Assembly: GCF_900095265.1 (NCBI RefSeq)
Contig: NZ_LT607658.1
Coordinates: 111,524 to 175,523 of the forward strand
Length of the DNA stretch: 64,000 nucleotides
Direction: 5' to 3'
From: Janthinobacterium sp. UMAB-56
GTDB taxonomy: Bacteria; Pseudomonadota; Gammaproteobacteria; Burkholderiales; Burkholderiaceae_D
Part shown: piece by piece, positions 25,488-34,817 of the stretch
How positions within the stretch are numbered: position 1 is the first letter of the stretch
Layout of the letters: every line of letters begins with the position of its first letter
Made by a program: the position numbers and the translations under genes
Notes under the pieces: model-generated
What the model was told of the DNA's origin: nothing
The model's database searches: none
Seen by the model: the letters and a program-made list of their open reading frames with translations, nothing else

Positions 25488-28268
25488 ATGTTCATCAGAG
25501 AAAAATCTAGTGTGGTCTTGGTTCGCTTGGCGCTGGGCGTAATTGCCGGTACCAGTTTGTTGACTCAAGTAGCTCATGCGCAGGACGCCAGCATGGGACC
25601 TCAGGCGGCGGCGCCGGCGAAGGCTGCAGTCGAGGCCGATGGCAGCCCGGTGCAAAAAGTGTATGTGACCGGCTCGAACGTGCGCCGCATTACGCTGGAA
25701 TCGGCTTCGCCAGTGCAGATCATCACGCGTGATGAACTCACGCGTGGTGGCGCGACGTCGCTCAATGAAGTGCTGCGCACGATTTCGTCGAACGTCGGCG
25801 GTATCGACGAAAACCGCACCAACGGTTTCAGCGCTGGCGCCGCCGGCCTGAACCTGCGCGGTTTCGGCAGCCAGGCAACCCTGACCCTGATCAACGGCCG
25901 CCGCCTGGCGCCTTACGCGCAGCCTGAATTCCAGACGACGTTTGTCGACTTGAACTCGATTCCCGTGGGCGCGGTGGAGCGTATTGAAATCCTGAAAGAC
26001 GGCGCATCGGCCATTTACGGTTCGGAAGCCATGGCCGGCGTGGTCAACATCATCCTGCGCGACAGCTTCGAGGGCCTGGAAGTGGGCGGCTCGCTGGGCC
26101 AGTCCAGCCGCAGCGATGGCGAACAGAAGCGTGCCACCATCAGCTTTGGTGCCGGCAGCCTGGTCAAGGACCATTTCAATGCCTACGCTACCCTGGACGT
26201 GCGCCAGCGCGATCCGATGTACCTGCGCAAGCGCGATGGCTACCTGAGCACGCAGGATCTGCGCGCATATGGCTACAAGGACCGCCGCTCGCTGTACACC
26301 TACCCAGGCAATATCTACTGGACCGACAAGGCTACCAACAAGCTGGTCTCGCGCACACTGGACAACAACTGCCCGGCAGACCGCCTGGTCCCCGCCTCGC
26401 CCGTGCTGGCCGTTGGCGCCGTCGGCAATGCTTGCGTATTCGATGACTTCCAGGACAGCTCCATCAATTCCGCTGGCAAGACCGACCGTTTCGGCATCAC
26501 CAGCCGCCTGACTTGGCAGCCGACCGCTAGTACCACCGTGTTCAGCGAGCTGATGTTCAACCGCAACAAAGCCACCGTCACCGGTCTGCTGCACTGGGTT
26601 GCCGGCCAGACTGGCCAAGTGACGCCAGCCTTGCCGATCACGCATCCTCAATATCCGAAAGATCTGATCGGTCCTGACGGCAAAACGCTGGCAGGTGGTA
26701 ACGGCACCGTGCGCGTGCGCGCTTCGCTGCGCGACTTCCCTGGTCAGGGCCAGGACAACACTACCGACTTCGGTCGCTACCTGGTCGGTGTCAAAGGTGA
26801 CTTCAAGAACTGGGATTGGGAAACTGCCCTGTTGCGTACGGATAGCCAAGTGACTTCGCGCAATACCAGCGCGATCATGCTGACGCCTTTCGTCAATGCC
26901 TACAAGAACGGTACTTTCATCTTTGGCGGCGGTGCAGCCAACCAGGCCTTGTATGACTCGATCACGGCCAGTTCGAAAAACACGTTCAAGTCCAGCCTGA
27001 CGCAAATTGATGGCAAGATTTCTGGTGAACTGTTCAACTTGCCTGCTGGCGCCGTCGGCCTGGCGGTCGGTACCGAGTTCCGTCGCGAGAGCCTGAGCAC
27101 GTCGCCCGATCCGCTCGCCGTGGAAGGCGAGTTCTATCACCAGGCGCAATTGCCGCCAGGCTTTTCGAATGACCGCAACATTTCCTCGATCTACGCGGAA
27201 TCGACGATTCCCCTGCTGAAATCGCTGGAAGCTCAGGTGGCAGTGCGTCACGATCACTACTCCGATTACGGCAATTCGACTACGCCGAAAGTGGGCTTGA
27301 AGTGGAGCGTGACGCCAGCGTTCATGGTGCGCGGCACCTATGCTGAAGGCTTCCGTGCACCGACCCTGGTGGAAAACTCCACCGACGTGCGCAATGCCTT
27401 TGTCTCGATTCGCGATCCATACCGTTGCAACGCCCAATACACGCTGGGCTGCTCCACTTCCAGCCCGTATCAAAGCGGCGCGAATCCGGAGCTGAAACCG
27501 GAAACGGCGAAGAGCTACACCCTGGGCCTGGCCTGGGAACCAAGCTCGTCGTTTCTGGCGACGATCGATCTGTGGCAGATCAAGCGCGTCAACGAAATCA
27601 GCACCTATGATCTGGACAAGGTACTGTCCGATCCTGGCCGCTACGCTGGCGACCCGGCCGTTGCCATCACGCGTGATCCGCTGACCGCCGCCGACAAGCT
27701 CGCCGGTGCTACCGCCGGTGAAATCACCAACATCAAGATGTTGCTGACCAACGTCGCAGTGACCCAGATCCGTGGCGTGGACTTGAAGTTGACGGGCCGT
27801 ATCAACATGGGCGAGTACGGCAGCTTGCAGCCAACCCTGAACGTTAGCCACATGCAGTCGTTCAAGAACGCGCCGTCGCCAACCGACGGCCTGATCGAGT
27901 ACGCTGGCACCCGCGGCACGCCGTCGGTGCAAGCTACCCTGGGCCTGGCGTGGAAGAAAGCGGCCTACGCCTTGTCAGCAGATACGGTCTTCATCAGCAA
28001 GATGGCATCGGTTGCTGACCGTACGCAAGATTGCGTACTGGAAACCGAAGGCTTCCCGGAGCTGTGCAAAGGGATTCCATCGTTCACGGTGGTGAACCTG
28101 GGCGGCAGCTACAGCGGCTTCAAGAACACCAAGCTGAGCTTTGCTATCCAGAACGCCTTCGACCGCAAACCGCCTTTCCATCCGAACGGCACGGCGAACT
28201 ACTTCTCGTCGCTGCATAGCGCGATGGGCCGTTATTTCCAAATCACGGCTGATTACAGCTTCAAGTAA
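25488..28268 (+). CDS. TonB-dependent receptor (receptor 2)
   Basis: This outer-membrane receptor has 926 residues. The signal peptide runs to about ...TQVAHAQ. A TonB box-like VQKVYVTGSNVRR is followed by a plug with LINGRRLAPYA, DLNSIPVGAVERIEILKDG and AMAGVVNIIL. The barrel ends ...ITADYSFK; the final Lys after the usual terminal Phe is unusual. The C-terminal NAFDRKPPFHPNG segment places it with receptors 3 and 4 rather than 1 and 5. A secreted S9 peptidase gene follows on the same strand after a terminator, which hints at peptide substrates. AAGGGAAGAG before ATG 25488 is a plausible Shine-Dalgarno sequence. Confidence 0.92.
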   Translation: MFIREKSSVVLVRLALGVIAGTSLLTQVAHAQDASMGPQAAAPAKAAVEADGSPVQKVYVTGSNVRRITLESASPVQIITRDELTRGGATSLNEVLRTISSNVGGIDENRTNGFSAGAAGLNLRGFGSQATLTLINGRRLAPYAQPEFQTTFVDLNSIPVGAVERIEILKDGASAIYGSEAMAGVVNIILRDSFEGLEVGGSLGQSSRSDGEQKRATISFGAGSLVKDHFNAYATLDVRQRDPMYLRKRDGYLSTQDLRAYGYKDRRSLYTYPGNIYWTDKATNKLVSRTLDNNCPADRLVPASPVLAVGAVGNACVFDDFQDSSINSAGKTDRFGITSRLTWQPTASTTVFSELMFNRNKATVTGLLHWVAGQTGQVTPALPITHPQYPKDLIGPDGKTLAGGNGTVRVRASLRDFPGQGQDNTTDFGRYLVGVKGDFKNWDWETALLRTDSQVTSRNTSAIMLTPFVNAYKNGTFIFGGGAANQALYDSITASSKNTFKSSLTQIDGKISGELFNLPAGAVGLAVGTEFRRESLSTSPDPLAVEGEFYHQAQLPPGFSNDRNISSIYAESTIPLLKSLEAQVAVRHDHYSDYGNSTTPKVGLKWSVTPAFMVRGTYAEGFRAPTLVENSTDVRNAFVSIRDPYRCNAQYTLGCSTSSPYQSGANPELKPETAKSYTLGLAWEPSSSFLATIDLWQIKRVNEISTYDLDKVLSDPGRYAGDPAVAITRDPLTAADKLAGATAGEITNIKMLLTNVAVTQIRGVDLKLTGRINMGEYGSLQPTLNVSHMQSFKNAPSPTDGLIEYAGTRGTPSVQATLGLAWKKAAYALSADTVFISKMASVADRTQDCVLETEGFPELCKGIPSFTVVNLGGSYSGFKNTKLSFAIQNAFDRKPPFHPNGTANYFSSLHSAMGRYFQITADYSFK

Positions 28269-28282
28269 TCGCGCGTGATGAA

Positions 28283-28320
28283 AAAGGCGCCGTGGCCGTG
28301 AGGTGACGGCGCCTTTTTTT
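28283..28320 (+). terminator. Terminator after receptor 2
   Basis: GGCGCCGT (28286–28293) pairs with ACGGCGCC (28306–28313), extended by A/T pairs, and seven T follow. Confidence 0.92.
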
Positions 28321-28391
28321 ATCCTGGTGGGCAAGCGGCGCATATTTGCCTTAAGGAAATTAATGTCATTGTTTTTATCGAGGAGACTGTC

Positions 28392-30398
28392 TTGAACCGA
28401 CGCATCATTCCTGTCGTGCTTAGCACCTTGTTACTCAGCAGCGGCTTGTACAGCGCCAGCGTGCGCGCCGACGAATCCATTCCCATCGCCGAATTCTTCA
28501 AGAAGGCGGAATTCAGCGGCCGCCCCATCCTGTCGCCCGATGGGCAAAGCATGGCGGTGTTGACGCCGCGCAATGGCCGCTTTGTGCTAGCGGTCATCAA
28601 TCTCGATACGCGGGCCTCGACCGTGGTGGCTTCCGATCCGGACTGGAACGTGGCCAATCCCATCTGGGTCAACAACAAGCGCCTGGTGTTCAGCATCAGT
28701 AAGGGCAGCGAAGAAGTGTTGGAAAAACAGACTGGTGGTGGTTTGTTTGCCGTCAATAGCGACGGCAGCGGTTTCCGTAAACTGGTCATCAGTGTGAAGG
28801 AATCGATGAGCACGGGCATGCCGTACAAGCCCGTGTCCGTGCTGCAGCGCGTTGGTGGCGATAGTAACGACTTGATCGTCGTCAACAATGAACGGGGCCG
28901 CGATGCCGACCTGGGCGCCAGCGATGTGTTCCGCCTGGATACGACAAACGGCCGCATGGCCTTGTTGACCTTTAATAATCCGGGCGCCGTCAGTGGCTGG
29001 GTGTTGGACCATAATAATGTGATCCGCGTGGCATCGGCCATGACGGTGGAAGACGGCAGCAAGCGCATCGTGCAGACCGTATACCTTCGCGATGACGAGA
29101 AGGCGCCGTGGAAAGCGATTTACAAAGCGTATCTGGATGAAGGCAAGGAAATGAATCCGCTGGGATTTGATTTCGATAACAAGACCCTGTTCGTGGCGGG
29201 ACGTTTCAATGGCCGCGACAAGGCCAGCGTGCATATCTGGAACAGCGCCAACAACACGGCGGGCGAGCTGATCGCCGAGCATGCGGAAGTCGACATCGCG
29301 GGCGGCCTGGTCTTTGACGAAGCGCGCAAGAAGGTGGTGGGCGTGGCCGTCAATGGCATGAAGCCGGAAATGTATTACTTTGACGAAGATTATGCGCGCC
29401 TGCAGGCTTCGCTTGACGCCAGCCTGCCTGGCGAGCACGTGGAATTCCAGTGGCGCGGCAACCGCGCCGTCGTGGTCTCCACTGGCGTCAACAACGTGGG
29501 CAAGCTGTATTACTTCGATACCTTGAAGAAGACGCTGGAGCCGTTGTACAGCGTCAAGCCCTCACTGGACGGCAAGAAGCTTTCCGAGCAGACGGTCATT
29601 CACTACAAGGCGCGCGATGGCCTGACCATCCCGGCCTACCTGACCTTGCCGGAAGGCCGCACGCCCAAGGCCCTGCCGTTGGTGGCGTATATCCACGGTG
29701 GCCCGCATGCGCGCGACAGCTTTGGCTACGATCCGATCACGCAGATGCTCGCTTCGCGCGGCTTTGCCGTGATGCAGCCGCAATTCCGCATGTCGACCGG
29801 CTTGGGCTGGAAACACCATACGGCGGGCTGGAAGCAATGGGGCCTGGCCATGCAGGACGACATAACGGACGGCATCGAGGAACTGGTCAAGCAGGGCGTC
29901 GTCGACCGCAACCGCGTCTGCATCATCGGCGCCAGCTACGGCGGCTATGCCACTATGTACGGCCTGGTGAAAAATCCGGACCTGTACAAATGCGGCATCA
30001 ACTGGGTGGGCGTGACGGATGTGAAAATGTTGTTCACCGTCAACTGGTCGGATGTCTCCGGCCCGGTGATGGACAACATCGGCACGAAAATGCACGGCGA
30101 TCCGAAGACCGACGACGCGTATTTCCGTAAGGTATCTGCGATCGATCATGCGGACAAGATCAAGGCGCCGGTGCTGATGGCCTATGGCAGCGAAGACCGC
30201 CGCGTGCCCCTGATCCATGGCGAGAAAATGCGCGACCAGTTGCTCAAGCAGGGCAATACGGTCGAATGGATGGTGATGACGGGCGAAGGCCATGGCTGGT
30301 CCAAGGAAAGCAACAACATCAAGTGGGGTGAAGCCGTGTACAGCTTCATTAACCGCTACATCGGTCCTGCCGCTGGCAACAAGACTGCACAGCAGTAA
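28392..30398 (+). CDS. Secreted S9-family peptidase (prolyl oligopeptidase-like)
   Basis: The protein has 668 residues and a signal peptide ending near SASVRA, so it should be periplasmic or secreted. A beta-propeller-like region (about 40–390) precedes an alpha/beta-hydrolase domain. The nucleophile elbow GASYGGYA carries Ser515, and the likely triad partners are Asp602 (YGSEDRRVP) and His634 (GEGHGW). The family includes dipeptidyl and acylaminoacyl peptidases that cut short peptides, often after proline. It lies 124 bases downstream of receptor 2, with a terminator between. That suggests related use but perhaps separate transcription. A long hairpin terminator follows. Confidence 0.93.
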   Translation: MNRRIIPVVLSTLLLSSGLYSASVRADESIPIAEFFKKAEFSGRPILSPDGQSMAVLTPRNGRFVLAVINLDTRASTVVASDPDWNVANPIWVNNKRLVFSISKGSEEVLEKQTGGGLFAVNSDGSGFRKLVISVKESMSTGMPYKPVSVLQRVGGDSNDLIVVNNERGRDADLGASDVFRLDTTNGRMALLTFNNPGAVSGWVLDHNNVIRVASAMTVEDGSKRIVQTVYLRDDEKAPWKAIYKAYLDEGKEMNPLGFDFDNKTLFVAGRFNGRDKASVHIWNSANNTAGELIAEHAEVDIAGGLVFDEARKKVVGVAVNGMKPEMYYFDEDYARLQASLDASLPGEHVEFQWRGNRAVVVSTGVNNVGKLYYFDTLKKTLEPLYSVKPSLDGKKLSEQTVIHYKARDGLTIPAYLTLPEGRTPKALPLVAYIHGGPHARDSFGYDPITQMLASRGFAVMQPQFRMSTGLGWKHHTAGWKQWGLAMQDDITDGIEELVKQGVVDRNRVCIIGASYGGYATMYGLVKNPDLYKCGINWVGVTDVKMLFTVNWSDVSGPVMDNIGTKMHGDPKTDDAYFRKVSAIDHADKIKAPVLMAYGSEDRRVPLIHGEKMRDQLLKQGNTVEWMVMTGEGHGWSKESNNIKWGEAVYSFINRYIGPAAGNKTAQQ

Positions 30399-30420
30399 TT
30401 CAGCGCAGCATGTAAGGTGA

Positions 30421-30452
30421 TGCCGTTCAGACCTGGTCTGGACGGCATTTTT
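30421..30452 (+). terminator. Terminator after the S9 peptidase gene
   Basis: TGCCGTTCAGA (30421–30431) pairs with TCTGGACGGCA (30437–30447) with one G–T pair, followed by five T (30448–30452). It overlaps the 3' end of the convergent DUF1275 gene. Confidence 0.8.
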
Positions 30453-31221
30453 GCTTCCACAAGCGGCGCCGGTAGAAGCGCCACAGCAGGCGCAAGTCGC
30501 GCAGCACGGGCACGCCGGACAGCAGGGTCAATACGCCGGCGAGGATGATGGTGGCGGCGGGAAAGCCGATGTGCTTGAAGGCCAGTGCGCCGCTGACGCC
30601 GCCGATGAAGAAGCAGCTGATCAGCAGGCTGTGCGTTCTCAGCTTGCCGCGGTTGACCTTAACTACCCGGTCCGGCAATTCCCTGCGGTTGTAATAGGCC
30701 ATCTTGCCCAGCTCGATGCCGATATCGGTGGACAAGCCCGTCACGTGCGTGGTGCGGATGACGGCACCCGAAATCTTGGTGATGATGGCGTTTTGCAAAC
30801 CCATGACAAAGCATAACAGCAAGATGGTGACGGGGCCCAGCAAGTCGGGCATGGCGGCCAGGTAGCTGCCCGCCAGGCCGAACAGCAGCAGCAATGCCGC
30901 TTCCAGCATCAGGCTGGCGGCAAACTGGCTGTGCAACCGCCGCCGCTTGCCCCAGTTCACCATGATGGCCGTCACGGCCGCGCCGCTGACGAAGGCCAGC
31001 CAGGCGCCCAGCGCGGCCAAGGCCAGCGTGATATTGCCCAATGCCAGGTCATCGGCCATACCTGAAACGATGCCCGTCATGTGCGAGGTATAGCCGCCGA
31101 TGGCGAGAAAGCCGCCCGCATTCACGGCGCCTGCCACCAGCGCCAGCACGCATCCCAGCTGCAGGTTGGCTTGCGTATCGCGCGCCGATCCGCTCAGGCG
31201 GGACAGATAATGGAGCGGCAT
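30427..31221 (-). CDS. YoaK-like DUF1275 membrane protein
   Basis: This 264-residue integral membrane protein has about six hydrophobic segments. The family signature GCVLALVAGAVNAGGFLAIGGYTSHMTGIVSGMAD is recognised by its start and order: Asn-Ala-Gly-Gly-Phe, then the SHMTG motif. ITKISGAVIRTTHVTGLSTDIGIELG in the middle is also characteristic. DUF1275 proteins are inner-membrane proteins of unclear function, sometimes proposed to be transporters. It begins 27 bases after the Cache gene on the same strand, so the two are probably one operon. Confidence 0.88.
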   Translation of the reverse strand: MPLHYLSRLSGSARDTQANLQLGCVLALVAGAVNAGGFLAIGGYTSHMTGIVSGMADDLALGNITLALAALGAWLAFVSGAAVTAIMVNWGKRRRLHSQFAASLMLEAALLLLFGLAGSYLAAMPDLLGPVTILLLCFVMGLQNAIITKISGAVIRTTHVTGLSTDIGIELGKMAYYNRRELPDRVVKVNRGKLRTHSLLISCFFIGGVSGALAFKHIGFPAATIILAGVLTLLSGVPVLRDLRLLWRFYRRRLWKQKCRPDQV

Positions 31222-31248
31222 GCGGCTGCGGTTTCCTCTTGCCGTGGC

Positions 31249-31725
31249 TTATTTATAGATGCCGGAACCGACAATCATATTGTCGACCCGTTCGATGTAG
31301 CCGGATTTTTGCTCGACCACCTTGGTCAGCGGATTGGGCCACTTGAAGTCTACCCAGCCGCGCCCGGCCGGCGTGCTCGCCGTGGCGATCAGCGACTTGA
31401 CGATGGGCTTGCCTTCATTGTCCTTCAGGTCGATCAGGTTCTTGCCGACCATCTTGGGATTGTTGCCGTGCGCCAGGGTGACGCCATTCATGTCGTACAC
31501 ATAAATGTACAGGTCGCGGTCATGGAAGCTGGTGTTGGCGGGATCGGCAATGGCGGCAAAGGCCTTTTCCTTGCCATCGGCCTTGATCATGGCCACGGCG
31601 CGCTTGGTCATGGCGATGGCTTCGTCCGCGCTGCCCTTGGGGGCGGCCCATGCCGCTGCCGGCATGGCGCAAATGATGCAACTGGCAACGAGGGCATGGA
31701 TGCCCGTTTTTACGCTAGTCTTCAT
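31249..31725 (-). CDS. Secreted single-Cache domain protein
   Basis: The 158-residue product has a signal peptide (ending near MPAAAWAA) and one Cache-type sensor domain, with motifs FHDRDLYIYVYDMNG, AHGNNPKMVGKN and the closing YIERVDNMIVGSGIYK. There is no membrane anchor or output domain, so it should be a soluble periplasmic ligand-binding protein. Stand-alone Cache proteins often bind small acids and may pass the signal to a partner. No receptor gene is adjacent. AGGAG six bases before the ATG supports the start. It is followed by the DUF1275 gene, likely in the same operon. Confidence 0.87.
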   Translation of the reverse strand: MKTSVKTGIHALVASCIICAMPAAAWAAPKGSADEAIAMTKRAVAMIKADGKEKAFAAIADPANTSFHDRDLYIYVYDMNGVTLAHGNNPKMVGKNLIDLKDNEGKPIVKSLIATASTPAGRGWVDFKWPNPLTKVVEQKSGYIERVDNMIVGSGIYK

Positions 31726-31824
31726 ACGCTGTCTCCTGGGATGATAGGCAAACCCGGCGCGGCCTGTTGGCAGGCACTACTCGGAAGTGGAATTGCCTGT
31801 ACGTATCATACGCCGCCGCCGGCC

Positions 31825-34581
31825 TTATGCAATCGTTGCGGGAAAGATCGTGTGCCACAGACACATCACATTGTCCGCATGCACGCGCACCCGTTCCGGT
31901 TCCACCCGGGCCAGGTCTTGCCCCTGCAGGCGCATCTGGTGCTGGAGCTTGCGCAGTGTGCGGTAGGCGTCGGCGACCAGGGCGGCCAGTTGGGCGTCGA
32001 TCAGCCCCAGTTCGCCGCACAGGCGCAGCAGGGCGATATTGCCCGAGTTGGCCGTCAGCTGCGGAAATTGCGCCGCATGCTGCAGCACCAGGTATTGCAC
32101 CATGAATTCGATGTCGATCATGCCGCCCGGGTCCTGTTTCAAATCAAAGCTGCCGGGGCGGGGCGGATGCGCATCGAGCATTTTCTTGCGCATGGCCACC
32201 ACTTCGCCCTTGAGCGGACCGTTTTCCGGCCTTTCCTTGCGCAAGATGGTGTCTCGGATGCGTTCGAAGTGCTTGCCGATGCTGACGTCGCCGGCGCAGA
32301 AGCGCGCGCGCGTGAGCGCCTGGTGTTCCCACACCCAGGCGGCGCTGCCCTGGTAGCGCTCGAAGGCTTGCACGCTGGAGACCAGCATGCCCGAGGCGCC
32401 ATCGGGGCGCAGGGCGATATCGATGTCGAACAGGATGCCGGCCGAAGTGTGCGAGGTCATCCAGGTAATGAAACGCTGCGCCAGTTTCGCGTACAGGCCG
32501 GGTGCTTCCTGGTCGTCGTCGTCGAACAGGAAGATGACGTCCAGGTCCGAGACATAACCCAGTTCCTTGCCGCCCAGTTTGCCATATGCGATGACGGCGA
32601 ACTTCGGCACTTCGCGGTGGCGTGTGGGCAAGGTTTGCCAGACGGCTGGCACGGTGGCGGCGACGATGATGTCGGCCAGCTGCGACAGGTAGTCGGCCAG
32701 CTTTTCCACGCTCAGGTCGCCCGCCAGGTCTTGCGCCAGGCATTGGAACAGCTGCGCGTGGTGTGTTTCGCGCAGGATATCCATCTGCCGCTCCGTGTCG
32801 CCGGGCGCGTCGTCGAGCTGGCGTTGCAGGTCCAGCGCCAGTGCGGCAGGGTCCGGCACCGTGTTGCGGATGCGTTCATCGAGCAGTTCATCGAGCAGTA
32901 TCGGGTGCTGGGTGAGGAAGGTGGCGGCCCAGCCGCTGGCGCACACCATGCGCACGACGCGCTCGAGCGTGTGCGGGTATTCCGTCAGCAGCGACAGATA
33001 GGCCGAGCGGCGCGCGATGGCTTCCAAAAAGTCGAGCAGCCGGCCCAGAGTGGCCAGCTGGCTGGCGTTACCGTTGGAAACGGAGCAATCGGTGATCAGG
33101 GGCAGGGCGGAATTGACAAGGGCCACCAGGCGCGTGCGGCTTGCCTCGGGCAAGGATTGCAAACGCGGCGCCTGCCACGTGGCCAGCAAACGGCGTGCGC
33201 AGGCGACGGGTTCATGGAAACCCAGGGCGGCGAAGCGCGCCTCGATGGCTTCTTGCTGGTCGGAGGCGGCGCAATCGTTCGAGGTTTGCGGGTCGATGCC
33301 CGAGTCGGCCGGCGGCGTGCCGCTGCTCTTGTCGCTGAACATTTCGTCGAATTGACCGGCGACAAACACGCGGTGCGCTTCCAGCTGGGCCAGCAGGGCG
33401 GGCGTGTCGGGCAAGCCCATCATTTGTGCCACGCTCAGACGGTCGGCGTCATTCGCGGGCAGGGTATGCGTTTGCGCATCGTCCAGGTATTGCAGCCGGT
33501 GTTCAAGGTTGCGCAGGAACGTGTAGGAAGCGAGCAGCTGTTCCACGATAGCCGGCTCCAGCAAGCCCTTGTCTGCCACCGTGCGCAAGGTGTCGCGCGT
33601 AGAGCGCTCGCGCAGCTCGGCATCGCGCCCGCCGCGTATCAATTGAAATACTTGCGCCAGGAATTCGATTTCACGGATGCCGCCACGGCCCAGCTTGACG
33701 TTGTTGCTGCGGTCCGGATGCAAACGCTCCTGGCGGTTGACCTCGGCGCGGATCTGGCCGTGCATGGTGCGGATGGCATCGATGACGCCGAAATCGAGGT
33801 AGCGGCGGAAGACGAAGGGACGCACGATGGCGTCGAGCGAGGCGATATCTGCCGGCTTGCCCGTCACGGCGCGCGCTTTGACCCAGGCATAGCGCTCCCA
33901 TTCGCGCCCTTGCACGATCAGGTATTGCTCTACCATGCTCAGGCTGGCCGCCAGCGGGCCTGAATTGCCGTTCGGGCGTAGCGCCATGTCGACGCGGAAA
34001 GTAAAACCGTCTTGCGTGATCTCGGCCAGGGCGGCGATCAGTTTTTTGCCCATGCGAATGAAAAACTCGTGGTTGGACAGGCTGCGCTGGCCCGGCAGGG
34101 TTGCTTGCGTGTCGCCATCTTCCGGGTAAACAAAGATCAGGTCGATATCCGACGAGACGTTCAGCTCGCCGCCGCCCTGTTTGCCCATCGCCAACACCAT
34201 CAACGCCTGTTCCTCGCCCGATTCCTCGCCGACCGGCATGCCGTGCAGGGCCACCATCTCGGCCATGATGGCGTCCACATGCGTGCGGATGGCGAAATCG
34301 GCAAAGCCCGTCATGGCTGTCACGACTTCGTTCAAGTCCGCCTGGCCGTCAAGATCGCGTGCGATCAGGCCGCAGACGAGCAGGTTGCGCAGGCGGCGCA
34401 TGGCCCGCTCGGGCGGCAGCGGCGGCCTGGCGGCGTTCGATTGGTCGGCCAGCGCGGCGGCAAAATCGAGCCCGTCCAGCGGCGCGCGCACCAGTTGCGC
34501 CAGTTGCGCGGCGCGCTCGGGGGCGGCGTCCAGCCAGCGCTGGTAGAAACGGGAGGCGGAGATCAAAGGCTGTGTGCTCAT
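31825..34581 (-). CDS. glnE: Glutamine synthetase adenylyltransferase / adenylyl-removing enzyme
   Basis: GlnE adds AMP to or removes it from the regulatory tyrosine of GlnA, under PII control. The product is about 918 residues from ATG 34581, close to the E. coli length of 946. Both nucleotidyltransferase domains are intact: GKQGGGELNVSSDIDLIF (Asp145, Asp147) in the N-terminal adenylyl-removing half, and GKLGGKELGYVSDLDVIF (Asp679, Asp681) in the C-terminal adenylylating half. An upstream in-frame extension to 34743 looks non-homologous. It lies apart from glnA but in the same window, divergent from yhdP. Confidence 0.96.
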   Translation of the reverse strand: MSTQPLISASRFYQRWLDAAPERAAQLAQLVRAPLDGLDFAAALADQSNAARPPLPPERAMRRLRNLLVCGLIARDLDGQADLNEVVTAMTGFADFAIRTHVDAIMAEMVALHGMPVGEESGEEQALMVLAMGKQGGGELNVSSDIDLIFVYPEDGDTQATLPGQRSLSNHEFFIRMGKKLIAALAEITQDGFTFRVDMALRPNGNSGPLAASLSMVEQYLIVQGREWERYAWVKARAVTGKPADIASLDAIVRPFVFRRYLDFGVIDAIRTMHGQIRAEVNRQERLHPDRSNNVKLGRGGIREIEFLAQVFQLIRGGRDAELRERSTRDTLRTVADKGLLEPAIVEQLLASYTFLRNLEHRLQYLDDAQTHTLPANDADRLSVAQMMGLPDTPALLAQLEAHRVFVAGQFDEMFSDKSSGTPPADSGIDPQTSNDCAASDQQEAIEARFAALGFHEPVACARRLLATWQAPRLQSLPEASRTRLVALVNSALPLITDCSVSNGNASQLATLGRLLDFLEAIARRSAYLSLLTEYPHTLERVVRMVCASGWAATFLTQHPILLDELLDERIRNTVPDPAALALDLQRQLDDAPGDTERQMDILRETHHAQLFQCLAQDLAGDLSVEKLADYLSQLADIIVAATVPAVWQTLPTRHREVPKFAVIAYGKLGGKELGYVSDLDVIFLFDDDDQEAPGLYAKLAQRFITWMTSHTSAGILFDIDIALRPDGASGMLVSSVQAFERYQGSAAWVWEHQALTRARFCAGDVSIGKHFERIRDTILRKERPENGPLKGEVVAMRKKMLDAHPPRPGSFDLKQDPGGMIDIEFMVQYLVLQHAAQFPQLTANSGNIALLRLCGELGLIDAQLAALVADAYRTLRKLQHQMRLQGQDLARVEPERVRVHADNVMCLWHTIFPATIA

Positions 34582-34817
34582 GGTGTCGGTAAGTGTCTCG
34601 TGGATGCTGCTTGCATGTTCTTGTTTAACTTGGCTGCGAACGGCGGGGGATGCGGTAAAATTGTGCCGCTGGCGCATATGCCGCCAGCAGTGCGTGCTCT
34701 TCCGGACGATGGTAAGGGAGGCTATGCTCAGAAGCAAGCGCAAGGATGCAGGTGCGCCCCACGAATGCAGACGATTTTTGCCATTATTTGACGCCGGGCC
34801 AGTTTATTAGCTTATTG

